From Viridothelium virens (taxonomy: Eukaryota; Ascomycota; Dothideomycetes; Trypetheliales; Trypetheliaceae), in contig ML991790.1 in NCBI GenBank assembly GCA_010094025.1, forward strand, positions 186,001 to 250,000: 64,000 nucleotides of DNA. The letters run 5' to 3'. Both the position numbers and the translations under genes were made by a program. This document shows, piece by piece, positions 24,321 to 36,414 of the stretch. Positions within the stretch are counted from its first letter, which is position 1; every line of letters starts with the position of its first letter. The notes beneath the pieces are model-generated. The model had not been told where the DNA came from. It worked only from the letters and a program-made list of their open reading frames with translations, and ran no database searches.

Positions 24321-26294
24321 TCACGGTTTACCTTTCGTACTTTGTTTCTTAATCTCATCTCTCATCTCTGCTTTGATCCGGCTGATGGTCGAGGCGCCCG
24401 AATATACCATCGCAGTGTAGACTTGTGCGATGTCTGCCCCAGAGTTGAGGACTTCTAGCGCTTGTTTACCGTTCGTGATGCCTCCTGTCGCGAAAATGGT
24501 TTTCGGTCTATCGTTGTTTCCTAAATGATTATTGGGAGATGGGCGGACGGGATTCGGACCTTGCTCGAGGTGAGAGGATGCTGAGAGAGCTGGCCCTTCC
24601 GAGTCTGAGGAAGATGAATGTCGTTCCGGCAGTTGGAAAAGCGGCTGTGATTCACTCTTCGAGTTTTCATCCGGAGATTTCAAATGCTGTACATCTCTTT
24701 GTACGCTTGCTTCAATTTTCTGCGCCGTCGCTTGCTCCATGCCGTCGTCTGTTGAAGGCGTGGATGTTGCTGCTGCTTTTGTGTTCTCTAACTCGGGTGG
24801 AAACCTTTGCGGTCGCTCATCTAACAGTCTCCTATACCTCTTCACCAATGCCACCGTCCTATCGAATAGCTGCGGCCCTGAATAACCTCCTACTTCGGAG
24901 AGCATGTTCAATTCCTTCGCAGGCAATGTGTGCCCTCTTGGTACTGGCTCAGGTCGTCTTTTAGTCGTGTTTCCGACAATGACACCGTCGACACCCGCTT
25001 CCCATACCGCTTCGCATATCCCGCTGACTTGCTCGTCGGTGTCCTCGTCCGGACTTACCTTGACCATGACAGCGGGTTTGCTCTTTCTATCCACCTGCTT
25101 TGCTGCCTGCACCACTCCGGTCAAGATGGCTGTCAATGGTTCCACCCGCTGCAGGGAACGCAGTCCAGGAGTATTGGGCGAGGAGACATTGACGACTAGG
25201 ATATCTGCATACTTGCCGACGATATCAACACAGGTCACATAGTCCTGCGTCACAGCACGGATATCCGCATCCGGAGTGAATTTGTTCTTCGCGACTTGGA
25301 CAGCCAGCAGCTTTCCGGGAGTCAACGAACCCGGGGGCACATTCGCGCCTCCATCGAGCACAATCTTCTCTGCATCTTCGTCAAGTCCGAAGCCCTCGTT
25401 GTAGGCAAACTCGCGAAGCCGTTGACGAAGCCGCATGGCAACAAACTCGGCTCCTTCAGAGTTGAGTCCATATCGGTTGATCAGCGCGTTTTGGGAGGGT
25501 AGTCGGAATACACGCGGGCGAGCGTTGCCTTCTTGAGGATGTGGTGTCACGCCTCCAACTTCGACTATTGCAGGGCCCAGGGCTAACAATGGTGATGGAA
25601 TCTCAGCATTTTTATCGATCCCGGCAGACGTCCCAATTGGATTCGCAAGGGTGTAGCCGAATACTTCAGTCTGCAGGTCTCCCGTCACATCTGGTTGTCC
25701 CCTTTCTCTTGGATGTAACCCCCATGTATACAATGCTTTCAAAGCTGCGTTACCGACTTCATGGGCATCCTCGGGATCTGGATAGAGGAACCGGAGGGCA
25801 GGAATGATAAGGTAGGTGTGAATGGCGGCGCGGGTGTCGGTTATATAGATGTAGCCTAGGTAGGTGAATAAGACGAGGGAGGTTCCGTAGAAGAAAAACC
25901 TTAAGCGGGTAACCAGATTGGTTGTTCCTGCAGCGACGTCGGAGCTTGTAGAAGCATGACGGCGGCCAATTGAGGGAAATTGTCGCGTGGAAGAAACAAA
26001 CCTCGAGAAAGAACGCCGCTGGGGACCTCCACGTCCCAAGACGCGTAAGAATACGTCCTCACGCCCGAGTCTCAAAGGTGTAGGAGTGGACAAAAGCCGA
26101 GTGCTGAATTTCGGCAACTTTTGATTTTGTAGAAGTGTATGACGCAGATGAGCCAGCGACTGACTGTTCTCTATCATCGCATCGGTAAAATTGGACTTGG
26201 GGACATTTGTTGATGTGGAGGTCTGGAGGTGCAGCTCGCTCTTTACACCAGTCTCCAGAACCAGAGTCGGCAAGGTCCGCCTCGGCTTGAGCAC
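24321..26294 (-). CDS. pyrD: Dihydroorotate dehydrogenase (quinone), mitochondrial
   Basis: Class 2 DHODH, the fourth step of pyrimidine synthesis: it oxidises dihydroorotate and passes electrons to ubiquinone at the inner mitochondrial membrane. The intronless ORF encodes 657 aa. A basic Ser/Arg-rich presequence (SFSRFVSSTRQF) precedes a membrane helix (RFFFYGTSLVLFTYLGYIYI). The barrel shows ANPIGTSAGIDKNAEIP, VEVGGVTPHPQEGN, LINRYGLNSEGAEF, VVNVSSPNTPGLR (catalytic Ser), VMVKVSPDED, GVIVGNTT and IFATGGITNGKQALEVL. A low-complexity insert of about 80 residues after DERPQRFPPEL separates these last two blocks and makes the protein longer than usual. The start may be the upstream Met (26294) or the Met opening MIENSQSL at 26177; both would precede the presequence. 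Confidence 0.95.
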   Translation of the reverse strand: MLKPRRTLPTLVLETGVKSELHLQTSTSTNVPKSNFTDAMIENSQSLAHLRHTLLQNQKLPKFSTRLLSTPTPLRLGREDVFLRVLGRGGPQRRSFSRFVSSTRQFPSIGRRHASTSSDVAAGTTNLVTRLRFFFYGTSLVLFTYLGYIYITDTRAAIHTYLIIPALRFLYPDPEDAHEVGNAALKALYTWGLHPRERGQPDVTGDLQTEVFGYTLANPIGTSAGIDKNAEIPSPLLALGPAIVEVGGVTPHPQEGNARPRVFRLPSQNALINRYGLNSEGAEFVAMRLRQRLREFAYNEGFGLDEDAEKIVLDGGANVPPGSLTPGKLLAVQVAKNKFTPDADIRAVTQDYVTCVDIVGKYADILVVNVSSPNTPGLRSLQRVEPLTAILTGVVQAAKQVDRKSKPAVMVKVSPDEDTDEQVSGICEAVWEAGVDGVIVGNTTKRRPEPVPRGHTLPAKELNMLSEVGGYSGPQLFDRTVALVKRYRRLLDERPQRFPPELENTKAAATSTPSTDDGMEQATAQKIEASVQRDVQHLKSPDENSKSESQPLFQLPERHSSSSDSEGPALSASSHLEQGPNPVRPSPNNHLGNNDRPKTIFATGGITNGKQALEVLNSGADIAQVYTAMVYSGASTISRIKAEMRDEIKKQSTKGKP

Positions 26295-26924
26295 GGCCTC
26301 AGAGAGGTCTATCCTCAGACCTCAATATTTCATCTCTTCTGCAGCATCACTGTAGCAGACTTAGTGAGGGTTCCTGGAGACTTTCTCAGCCTCCTCTGTC
26401 CAATTCAAAATGATGTGAGCGCGTTTCCTTGGATTTGTTTTTCCTATTGTTTGTTGTGACTACATAGTCTCAGGAAAGGTTACAGAGCATACTGAGAGCC
26501 ATGACACCTTGGCATCATTTTTGTTCACGCAGTGGACGGAGCTGAAAGTGAGAAAGCTGCTTCTGATCTGCTAACGCTGCGGAATCAAAACACTCCAGGT
26601 CAGTTCGCAGAGCAACCGAGCTTCGCTTTGCTCAACTGCCCCATCTCACAGTACCATGGGATCAGAACACTTTGGATCAGCTCGCAGAGCAGACAAGTTG
26701 CGACTACACAGCAAAAATGTACACTGGCTTAGACGAACCAATCACTCCATATCACAGCTTTCGAGCGAATGCGTGCTGATCTGCGCGTAATCCAATTTCG
26801 CTCTGAAGCACATAAATATCACTCCAGTTCCTCTACGAACTTACTTTCTACGACTTCCTCGCACCACAGCTTTTCATAAATCTTTCTCCACTTTTACATA
26901 CAGTTCACATGCAACTTTGCAAGC
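26295..26924. promoter_or_regulatory. Divergent promoter region with direct repeat
   Basis: Lies between DHODH (minus) and the Cys-rich unknown gene (plus). It holds an imperfect 34-bp direct repeat: GGAATCAAAACACTCC at 26581 and GGGATCAGAACACTTT at 26658, both running on to TCGCAGAGCA. All seven differences are transitions. The T/C-rich tract at 26820-26910 probably precedes the transcription start of the plus-strand gene. Confidence 0.45.
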
Positions 26925-27764
26925 ATGTCTCAGGCAACGTCGCAATCTTTGTCCAAGGGTTTTCAGCCCCTTGAACCTCTTGCTCCCCACGAGTTCTGGT
27001 GCCAACCGTGCATTTCGCGCCTTGGTCGCGCCGACGACGTGATGCTGACGGAGCAACGCCACGACCATGAAATGGATATTCACGATGTTGCGCCTCTAAA
27101 AGATCAACAAGCGGCTTTGGATCTGCTGTTGTGCAAGCCGCAGACGTGTCAAAACGCAACTACTTGCCACGGATGTGTCAGCGGACAATCGAAATGCGAG
27201 AAGGTATTGTGTCCTACCAATCTAACATTTACTTAACCTGCTAATCTCCGAGAAGGTTCCTTTTGAGTTCACGAATCGTATGGGCACACTCGTGGGCTTG
27301 ATCCTCCAGCACCAAAAGCTCAAGGTCCGAAACGAGTCTGAGCGCGAGGAGGGTGAACGCCATGGCCAAATCCTCCGTTGGCAAATGCGCGCTCTCGCTA
27401 TCCACATGGACCGAGAGATGACCTGCTTCCCCAAGCAAGCTCCAAATCTTGCAGATATCGTTGTCTACAGGGCCCAAAAACTGAAAGTCCTCCATTCCAT
27501 CAAGGACGAAGTTGTGAGGCTCACTACAGCCTACGCAGCATTGGTACGTATTTTTTACGCGTTTTTTGCTGTTGCTCTGCTAAGTATCTTCCTCGAACCG
27601 AATTAATTTAGGGCCTGTCCCCGCTCCTCTGTACGATCCTGACCTGGATCTCTCCTGGGTCGACAGAGTTGCGGAGGCACCTGACAGTACTCCCAAAGGA
27701 TAGCCAGGATTATTCACTGCGTCGGAGCTATGTTACGGCTTCTAAATTTTCCCTGCACAGATAA
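26925..27764 (+). CDS. Cys-rich protein of unknown function
   Basis: Starts MSQATSQSLSKGFQPLEP. Exon 1 carries HEFWCQPCISRLGR and LCKPQTCQNATTCHGC then VSGQSKCEK, eight or more cysteines that suggest a small metal site. A GT-AG intron (about 27204-27256) joins CEK to VPFEFTNRMG, leading into a charged helical region (LKVRNESEREEGERHGQILR). A second GT-AG intron starts at GCATTG|GTACGT. In phase, its exon gives GLSPLLCTILTWISP and ends at 27764. The neighbouring frame (PLYDPDLDLSWVDRVAEAPD, ending 27703) looks more protein-like but is out of phase. The 3' end is therefore uncertain. No homologue is known to me. Confidence 0.5.
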
Positions 27765-28485
27765 CATGATTCTAGATAGATAGAGCGCTGAAAAGCTTCA
27801 TGCGAGGTGGTGAGGGTAGTGGTCACAGGGCTGTCATAGGTTCTCACCAATGCCAGTGGGCACATACAATATTGTTATCGTAGCATAATTGAATCATTTC
27901 GAGGAACAATTTACTGGTGCGGCCAATTGATTCTGGTGCGCCTTGCCCAGTGCTTAGTGTATCGCTTTTTCTGTCGCCCACGTGGAGATATAGAGTCTGT
28001 TTGCCGAATGTTCATATAATTCGCCGGATCCTTCGTAACATGTAGAAAAAATCAGTGTTCCAAGCGAAGATACCAGTCTTTCTTTATCAATGTCATTCGC
28101 TTGCTATACGCAGTCTGCTAGTACAATTGGCTCCTGTCGTCCCAGTGCACCGTCACTTGGATGCAAGAGACCTCAGCTGCATACAGGAATATTCAGACAA
28201 AGCAAAAATGGGACCACGAATTGCGAGCGCGGGACACTAACTAGGCGTACAAAATGGAGAGAAGGGTGCTAAGTTGACTAGGCAAGTGTACAGTGTACAG
28301 GTAGCTAAGCTCTGCACTATACTGCTGTCGCTAGTATCTGCCCATACCTCCTTAAGTTCGAATGAAAATACTAAGAACCAATAACTACTTTTTGCTAATA
28401 CAGTGGTATCATACACCATGCCAGCCCCACGTATCTCAAACGCGCAAAAAATCCGCAAAACCCATCTCCCCATCTTCTCTCCCCC
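27765..28485. other. Gene-free stretch
   Basis: AT-leaning region between the Cys-rich gene and the end of the membrane-protein gene. Short frames without motifs. Nothing further seen. Confidence 0.5.
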
Positions 28486-29600
28486 TCAATCCCTCTTCCC
28501 AACCCCAACCCCATACCCATTCCCCACCCCATAGCCATACCCATTATACGCCCCTCCCACCCCCGCGCCTCCTCTCTCCCCCCTCACACTATCCCTCCCA
28601 TAACTCCTCAGCCTCCGCGGCAACTCCACGCCCCTGAAATAAACCACGCACACCGCCGCCGCCGCCCCCGCACTCAACGCACAGTACCCGGCGGTACTCC
28701 AGAAGAAGTGCCCGCCCAACCCCTTCCACACACTCGGCAGCCGCGTGCCCGAGAACCAGCGCACGCTGAGCTGCAGGGTGAGCGGGTCGCCGATGATGAT
28801 CTGGGTGGTGCGGGCGGAGTCGGAGGTGTGCACGGAGTAGGCGGTGGCGGCGTCGATGACGCCGGGGGCGAGCGCGCGCGGCGCGGCGTGTATGAGGAGG
28901 TTCAGCGTCGATGCGATGTGTAGGTGCGAGGACTGCAGCGTACCGGTGAGGGCGAAGATGAGGGGGATGTAGGCGGGACCGGACGTGGTGGAGGAGGTGG
29001 AGAGGAGGGGGTGGTCGGAGGTCGAGGGGGAGGAGATCGCGGCGGGGGGCCGCGACGGGATGCGGCAGGTTAGGGGGGCGTCGTTGTGGACGTAGAATTC
29101 GAGGAGGTGGTAGAGGGGGTCGGTGACTTCGATGGTGCAGTTGATTTCTGGGGGGGTTGGGGTGTGAGCGCGTGGAGGGTGAGAAGATGGGTTGGAAAGT
29201 GGCTCACCTTTCTCGACGCCGAACTCTAGTTCAAGGGGGCGACCAGTTTCATTACATGTCGGGAACGGAATATAGAGTTGGTTGCCCGCGTCGTCTGTTA
29301 TCTTTGTGTTGCGGAATTCCAGATCAGTGGCGGATTCATAATAAAAGGGATGAACGGGTGTCGAACGTGTTCACCAGTGGTACTGTTGTATGTCAGCTGA
29401 ATGACTTCTTCTCGTGCATGGAGACAGACGTACATGCTCCGGTTCAAACAAGTAACCTCAAACGATTGGCCAAGGGTGTACGCCGGTCTGCTTGCATCTT
29501 TCAGTGGTTGCTGATCACCGGCGGCAGTAGCAAGGATCGTCCAATTGGTGAGGATGGAGATGACCAGCCATGGCCAATTCCCTCTCGGCTGCATGGTCAT
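28486..29600 (-). CDS. Secretory-pathway single-pass membrane protein
   Basis: Three exons read cleanly. The start at 29600 gives MTMQPRGNWPWLVISILTNW, a signal peptide, then RPAYTLGQSFEVTCLNRS. Intron 1 (GEH|ITDDAGNQLYIPFPTCNE) and intron 2 (GVEK|EINCTIEVTDPLYHLLEF) are canonical. The lumenal or extracellular part has four or more Cys and several N-glycosylation sequons (LNRS, CNET, INCT). The single helix FFWSTAGYCALSAGAAAAVC sits near the C-terminus, followed by a short basic, Gly/Tyr-rich cytosolic tail (NGYGYGVGNGYGVGVGKRD). It resembles a conserved but uncharacterised fungal type I membrane protein. GC content is very high across the middle exon. Confidence 0.75.
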
Positions 29601-31732
29601 GCCATTGAGGGGCATTGGATATGTTTCAAGGCCGGTATCGTGGAAAAAGTAGCAGGTATGCAGTAACACGAACTCTAGCGAAGGAACAACTTTCTAGATC
29701 CCGAAAAGTCTTGGCTAGGCCCGAGCGTCGATCTTCATGTACGCGCTGCATTTTCATCATCCATGTCGCACATCTACCCAGGCCTAGTGAGTTATTTGGT
29801 ATTTGGCTTCGTTTGACCCGAAACTGAATCGCTTTGATATTTCATCTCGTCTCGTCTCGTCGCTATCTTTGCAGTTTACCTCCTCTTTCTCTCCTTGCAA
29901 AGACAGAGACAGTAAAAGTTCGATCCCGAAGCATCATTAACGGTCTTTTCTGAATAGTCAATCGAGGTTCATAGACTCCCTCAGATAACTTTCTGTCTTG
30001 TTGACACACCTACACTCGATAGACTCGTTGTACCCCCTGCTCCAGTGAAGTTTGCTGTTTCCGACCTCTTAACCTCTTACCCTTTTGCTTGTATTTATCT
30101 CTTGCGCGTATCCCTTGAACATCAATCTTTTGAGCCTCTGCTCCTTTTTGCAGCAAAATTTCCCGAGCGGGTTATATTATCCTTCCACAAGTTTCCCTTT
30201 GAGTGACAACGCCCCTAATTCCGCCCTAGAGCCACGGGAGATCGACCCCACATGTTCGGGGCGAGCCGCGCTCATGCGACACCAAGCCCCAAGGGCAATG
30301 CGGGCGATCCGTGGCGCTTGACAACGGTTGCGACCCAAACCCGGAGACGAAGTGGGACCTGGGATTAGGATCTGGGTTAGAGCGTGGGATAGTCAGGCAC
30401 CCGGTGGGGAGTGGATGCCCTTGGGATAGCGATGTGGGGACGTGGAGACGTGGAGGTGTGGATATGTCGTTATGTGGGTACTTGATCTAGGTAAGGGTGC
30501 AAGGCTGCTGATTTGCGGCACAGTATACCTTGTGCCGTCGCCCGAGATGGGCGTGATCATTCGTATCCGTCGTGTTTGGTGCTCGCATTGCCAGTGTACT
30601 TGATTTTGTGTTGGAGCCGGCAAGTCAGAAAAGCTTCTGGACTATAGTAATTTTGACTGGTATCTCTATGCTCACTTTTGATTACCCAGGCGATAACGCG
30701 GACGTACTTTTGTTAGCATTCAATTACAAGATATGGCAGAGCTAATTCCTTGAGGGGATGATCAAGTTCAGATCAACAGTATTCTGTATTCGTCTAGGTC
30801 ATAATCTATGCGCAAATGCATAAAGTGCAGCAAACTGTGCCAAAAGGCACAGTCTCTTTACAGCACTGTTGTGTCTATGCCTCTTCCCCTGCTCTCACGA
30901 TAGTACTGTTGTGCTCTCATTCCCATCATGGCCCAAACTAATCTTCGAAGGAAATCCGCCACACAAGACCCCACCACCCCAGGAGAAAGGGAAAAAAATA
31001 GGAAAGGAGAAAAACTGAAATCTTTCGTGGTATGAGATGACAAAGACTCAGATACATACAGCAGAAGCAGTAGCGACTGCCATACCGTGCCTGAGTTATC
31101 GTCATCCCATCCCTTCCGCCCTCCATCCACCACCACGCATGTGTTTGTGAGAAAGTCCAGGGCCATGATGGGTTAAAAGGGGATTAAGAGCAGCAAGTCA
31201 AGTACAGAGGAGAGAGGAAGATGCCTGCCATCCCTCGTATGCCTGAGCCATGTCTATATAGTCTATTTCTCAGATGTATCCCCCAATGCACATTGTGTAC
31301 CACTGCCATCCGCATAGCACATCCTTGCAAAGATAAAAAGGATGGTAGCTCAGCAGGGCGAACCGAAGTATGAGCAGTAAGAGACCTCTCTGTCAACGCC
31401 GCGTCCATGCATGTATAAGGCCGTAAGCAGTCTTCTGTCTCTGATAGGGGAGAAGATCCAAAAGGTAGAAAGTCTATTTGAAACTTTTGATGCAACGATG
31501 AGTGTGTCGTGCACGAGAATGAGTCGTGTAGTCGATAAGTAGCCAAAATGGGTCAATGGCTACCAAAATCCAAGCTAGATCGAGCGATTTAAAGTTGAGA
31601 TTGAACAGCTTCGCAGACTCTTCTGCGTCCACAGACCAAAATGATTGGCTATGTGTTGTTCGATTGCCGTGCACGTCTTCCGATGAGGGAATATCGTCGA
31701 ATTTGATGGCCACAATCGTCCAGATAGGATGC
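29601..31732. other. Gene-free stretch, 2.1 kb
   Basis: Upstream of the membrane-protein gene and downstream of the C2H2 regulator gene. A CTCGT micro-repeat lies at about 29848-29862. A minus-strand frame at 30858-31166 starts MALDFLTNTCVVVDGG, recalling the end of a short-chain dehydrogenase, but nothing else of that family is found. No gene is supported. Confidence 0.5.
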
Positions 31733-34700
31733 TCATATCATTGTAGTGCCCACGTAGGTCTGCACTCCCGACAACGGAGAATCAAGCTGCTCATTGATAG
31801 GCTTGAACAGTTTCTTCATGTCAAACGCCAATTCATCCATGCCATAGTGATCATCGATATCAGCGACAGAGCCTACCTGGTGGCCTCGAGAGCTATTGTC
31901 GTCGACGACACGTGATCGAACCTTGCGAAGAGTGCTCATCATTCTCTTAAATCGCGTATCTGGAGGCGTCTGAGGATCTGTGGCTGTTCTGGGATTTATG
32001 ATAAGGGATCTGGCCAGCCAGTAAAAATGTACGCCGTCCCGACAGAAACCGAATCGGCGAAATATAGAAGCCGCTGGAGGATATTGAAGATTCATGTCAT
32101 GATCCCAGGTGCGCTTCCATTTGTCAAGAGCGTTGTTGACCGCTTGGAGGCTTTGGTGATAATTCTGCTGTGCCATCTGGCCCTCGATTGGGGTTCCACG
32201 GCCACTACTGTTGGCACTGATATTCCTGCTATTGGCCTGTGTCGCATTCCCGCTCATCCACTCATTGTGAGAATTTGGCGTATTCGTGCCACTGGATGGA
32301 AAGGCGCTGTAAGGACCAGCAGCAGAGGCGGCGAATTGACGTTGAATATCCGAGATAAGAACAATAATGGCGTGAATGAGAACGAATTTCGACAATGCAT
32401 TCGTGGCACGCGGCGGAAATTCATGCCCGGCTTTGAGCAATTCTCTCAGTGCTTCATTCACGGCAATTTGCTTCGGACGGCGACTTCCAGTCACGTTCTT
32501 GCCTTGGGCAACTTCACCGTTCAAGCCGAGGGCTTCGGCGCAGTCAATCGCGCTCTTTGCGTCCCAAGCGGCATCATCGGCCGGCAGTGGGACACGGACT
32601 GTCCAAGGATCAATTTGTTGCTGGGCATTGAAGAAGAGCACCCTCGCCGTATCTGTGAGGAACAAGAAGTTCATAGTCCTAGTCCTCTTTTCCTGTTCGA
32701 TCCAGCTCGTCCAGTCGAAAGCGTTGATGTTAATATGCTCTGGAGCAAAGTTCTGGTAGTGCAGTGGACTGTAGAACATCTGTCCAGGAGCAATCGGTTG
32801 CAGCAAGTGGAATCGCTTCGGGATGTTCGCGACCACTAGCCAGTCACGTTTTGCCTCTTCTCGTTGCGTCGGATTACCGTGCCAAGTAAACTGTGTATGA
32901 GAAAGAATCAAAGACTGAATCTCTTCCACATCGCTTTGCTCCACTTGGAGTACCTCACTGCGTTCGACTACAGAGCCGGTCATCACACCGAAGACACGGG
33001 AGTGGCGGCGGACCGCAGAATATACCACGTCCATCAGACGGCGGACCTGGTTAAGACCAACTTTATCGGAGTAGACGGCTCCAACGCAGATCATTGCGGC
33101 GACAAGACCAGTGTTTGCAGCCATGATGTTGAAGCTTGGAGTGTGTATCATTGGCCAATGACCGTGGAAGTTGGTATACTGCGAGATGAAATGTTTGATG
33201 CCCTCAGTGGTAAAGCACTGTTTCAGATCTTGATCCATGTGCGGGTCGAAGCTAGTGGTGGAGAAGCAGAATGCAAGGAGAGCATCAGATTTGCTTTGCA
33301 TCAGATCTTGAGGCACCATTTCCAAGTTCCAGGTGGGCAGAGCGGAGGGTAGATTTTCAATTCCCATCGAAGAAGGTTGCGGATACAGGCTGTTGAAGAC
33401 CGCATCTGGCACCCCGTCCGTAGGGGAGTGCATATTGGTGGAGTGTCCCGAGCCAGGCTGATGTTTGATTGCCGCGTCATTGGGAGTATTTCCAGTGAGC
33501 GCGAAAGGGTCGTGATTTTGCTGGGAAAAGATATGCTGCCAGTCAAAGTCACTCGAAAGGCCAGAATGTGCACTGTCGTACTGAGTAACAGAAGGTCTCG
33601 AATATCCTTGAATGCTGGCCTCCTCCGTCTTCACATGTAGATTCATAGGACCCCCGGTTGCAGAATTCCCATAGGTAAGGTCCTGGGATCCCATGTGACC
33701 CTGCATACCCTGGGGCATTGCGTAAGATTGCATACCTGGGGCAGAAACGCCGGTGCTGAAATTGTTCGCGAGATGCTGGTGGTCAAAGCTTTGCCTAGCA
33801 GACGATGTTAGGTGACCTATGCCAGAAAGACTGTTGCGTTGAGATTGGATAGCACTGCCGGAATGGGCAGCACTATTTGAGCGTGAAGATCGATTGGAGA
33901 GAGAATTCATCCCATTCTGATATGCTGCTGGGTCCGTCTGTATGCTGCCACCCGACATGGATGGCCCAGTGGGAGTAGGCATATGACCATTGACTATGTT
34001 CGAGTGATCCATTGCCGTGCTGTACGACGACTCAGCCATTGAAGACATGGGTGTTCGGTTGGCATGCTGACTATTCCTGCGCAAATGTGACTGAGAGTGT
34101 TGCAGATGATTTGCTCCTGTGGGATTGCCGCGGCGGAGAGAGCATTTTTGGAAGTGTCGCTTCAGAATGTCGCTGCGAGAGAATGTGTCCTTGCAGAGAT
34201 GACATTGATAAGGACGATCGCCAGTATCTAAACACAAGTAAGCAATCCCACTCGAACTTCGAGGAGGCAAACGGAAGACATACGTCGTAGCATATGTCTC
34301 TTCAGGTGTTTGAGATGGAGATACGTTTTGTTACAGTGTTCGCACGGATATTTCCCCTCTGCGTCCTTCTGCGGTTGAGTTTTCCCAGCGACAGCCGTCC
34401 CCGGCACTGCCACGGGTCTACCCGGAGCACTCGGTAATACTCCACGACGACCTTGAGAGCCTACCACATGCGTCGGGGGTGGGTCTGTTGGCGATTGAAG
34501 GGACTGTTGGGGGAGCACTTGTTGTTGGCCAAAGTTGAAGGGGGGCAGGGCCGTCTGAGAAGTCAATCCGACTTGGGGTGCGGGACGCAAATCCGGAAGG
34601 CGCGAGGTCGATACGGTCGATGGCAATTGATGTGAGCCGGATACAGTGCTTGAGCCGGACATCACGGAATGGATAGGAGCCATGGTTGGCATGTTCTGGC

Positions 34701-34923
34701 CGAATGAAGAAGGAGGCGGCATGGATCGATCTTGTTGTGGAGGGAAATGGGGTAAGCCATTGGTGGGATGAAAGCCATGTGGTGTTGAAGGGGTCGCCGG
34801 AGTATGGGTTCCACTTGCCGGATGGTTGTAGGTTTGTTGATGTAGCGGGGGGAGGATCTGAGGCTGTAGAGGGCGGGCTGGGTTCTGTCGAAAGGATGGA
34901 TGGCTAGGTAAGTTACTGTCCAT
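31733..34923 (-). CDS. C2H2 zinc-finger transcription factor with fungal-specific domain
   Basis: Two exons. Exon 1 (34923 to about 34287) is Pro/Gln/Ser-rich and ends in the first finger, KYPCEHCNKTYLHLKHLKRH. A GT-AG intron within the linker joins HMLR to HTGDRPYQCHLCKDTFS and then RSDILKRHFQKC, the second finger. GNPTGANHLQHSQSH follows. A long low-complexity region leads to a Fungal_trans-like domain: CFTTEGIKHFISQYTNFH, HWPMIHTPSFNI, LVAAMICVGAVYSDKVG, LMDVVYSAVRRHSRVF. It ends QTYVGTTMI. It is likely a nuclear regulator; two tandem fingers plus this domain define a large fungal family (S. pombe Klf1-like proteins among them). Targets unknown. No intron is needed in the 2.5 kb second exon. 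Confidence 0.88.
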
Positions 34924-36414
34924 GGTTGTCGTCTACGAAGCTTGAAGCCAGCGCATTCGTAAGATCGGATTCCGGGGTGTCAGATGGTGAAAAGATGGAG
35001 ATGTAGAAAGGCAATTGAGACTAGCCCAAGCTCCCAAATGGTGGTAAGAATAGAAGGCCAGGCAGGACAGTGGCAGCGAAGCCGGTGGATTCGTCGCGGT
35101 GACGGAAGATGAGAATGTCGACAAAAGAATTTAGTGATGGCGTGGGTTCCGTCTCAAGGCCGGCGCCGGCAGCTACGCCGCACGAGCAGAAGAGCGGCGA
35201 GCAGCGAACCTGCTGCTAGGCGACGCACAAGGCTGCCCGTCTCACGGGGGGGGGAAAAGACGCGTTTGGAAGCGTCGTGCTTCTCGAGACGAAGCTCCCT
35301 GGAAGCACCCAGCGCACCGACAAGCAAGAGTGCAGATCGATAAGCAGCGGCTAACCTTCTGGAGACCCACCGCCTACGACGAAACCAGCCCCGAGGATCC
35401 ACTATAATCCAGGACCTGCGAACCCCCACGGACCGGAGCGATTGAGTGGAGCGGAGGTAATAGGCGTCTCCAAACTGATGGAGAGGGAGATGATTAGGTG
35501 CGAGAGCAGGATTCTGGTTGAGAGCAAGATATCCGTGGTCGGCTCAGAAGTCGGGAATAAATCTTAGCTGACGCAGCTCTTGACGCACGGCAGCAATTGC
35601 CCAGTCGCCCGCCCAGTGCCGCCGGAATCGAGGGGAATTAAAGGTTCAGATGCTCGGTGCCGGTCACGGGGCGGTGACAATGGCTGCCATTGAGCTTGAG
35701 CTTGAAGGTTACGGATGCTATTGTTGCAGTGATCTGGCTTGCAGGACAGTGGTTGAGAAGGAAAAAAAAAGCGCTTTTTTTTTTTCCCACAATAGCAGGA
35801 GCGACGCCGAGCCGAGCGCCGGTCACAGACTCCCGGATCGAAGTCGCGGATCGCATCACCTGCAATCCATCCGCACCCTCAGGACCATGCGGTCACCGTC
35901 ACCGTCACATGATGCTGCTTGAAGGCATTACCTCAGGGTCAGGTCATAATCTGGTAGTTTGGTGACTGCAAGAAAAATTGTTGGGCGAGGGAGTTGCAGC
36001 CATCCCGTGCGGGAATCATGCCAGCCCGTCGTGCGTGCGTCGCGCGAATCCCACTTGGGCATCGAGCGGCGGGAGGCTCGAGCAATCCTCGAGCCATCGA
36101 AGAGCCATCCGTGCTATTCCTCCTCTCTTCTCCCGCACTTCGGCGCCACCAGAATCTCCTTGCAGGGGCAGAATCTAACCTCGCCCCGGGACGCTGCCAT
36201 CAACGAGTCATGCAATTCGGCCGCTTCCGAACGATGGACACCTGGAATCCATATCAATATCCCAATATCTGCAATATCTGCTATGTACAAGATCACGGCT
36301 ACCACGTGTCCGGTCACGCGAGCACCGTCGCCCCCCTCTCTCCCCGACCGCTACACAGCGGACTAGGTATCGTCCGGGGAATGCATCTACTTTTAGAGTT
36401 CACGGTCCCTCCGC
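34924..36414. other. Upstream region of C2H2 gene, 1.5 kb
   Basis: Long leader/promoter of the C2H2 regulator and 3' flank of the complex I gene. It contains a palindromic A-run, GCGC, T-run block at 35761-35785 and a CACCGTCACCGTCACATG tract near 35895. No supported ORF. Confidence 0.5.

Noticed and set aside
29905-29935. GTTCGATCCCG resembling a tRNA T-loop box
   Set aside because: No matching acceptor stem, D-arm box or anticodon stem at the right distances.
30858-31166. Frame starting MALDFLTNTCVVVDGG, like a short-chain dehydrogenase end
   Set aside because: No cofactor motif or catalytic YxxxK found upstream on the minus strand, and the frame turns low complexity.
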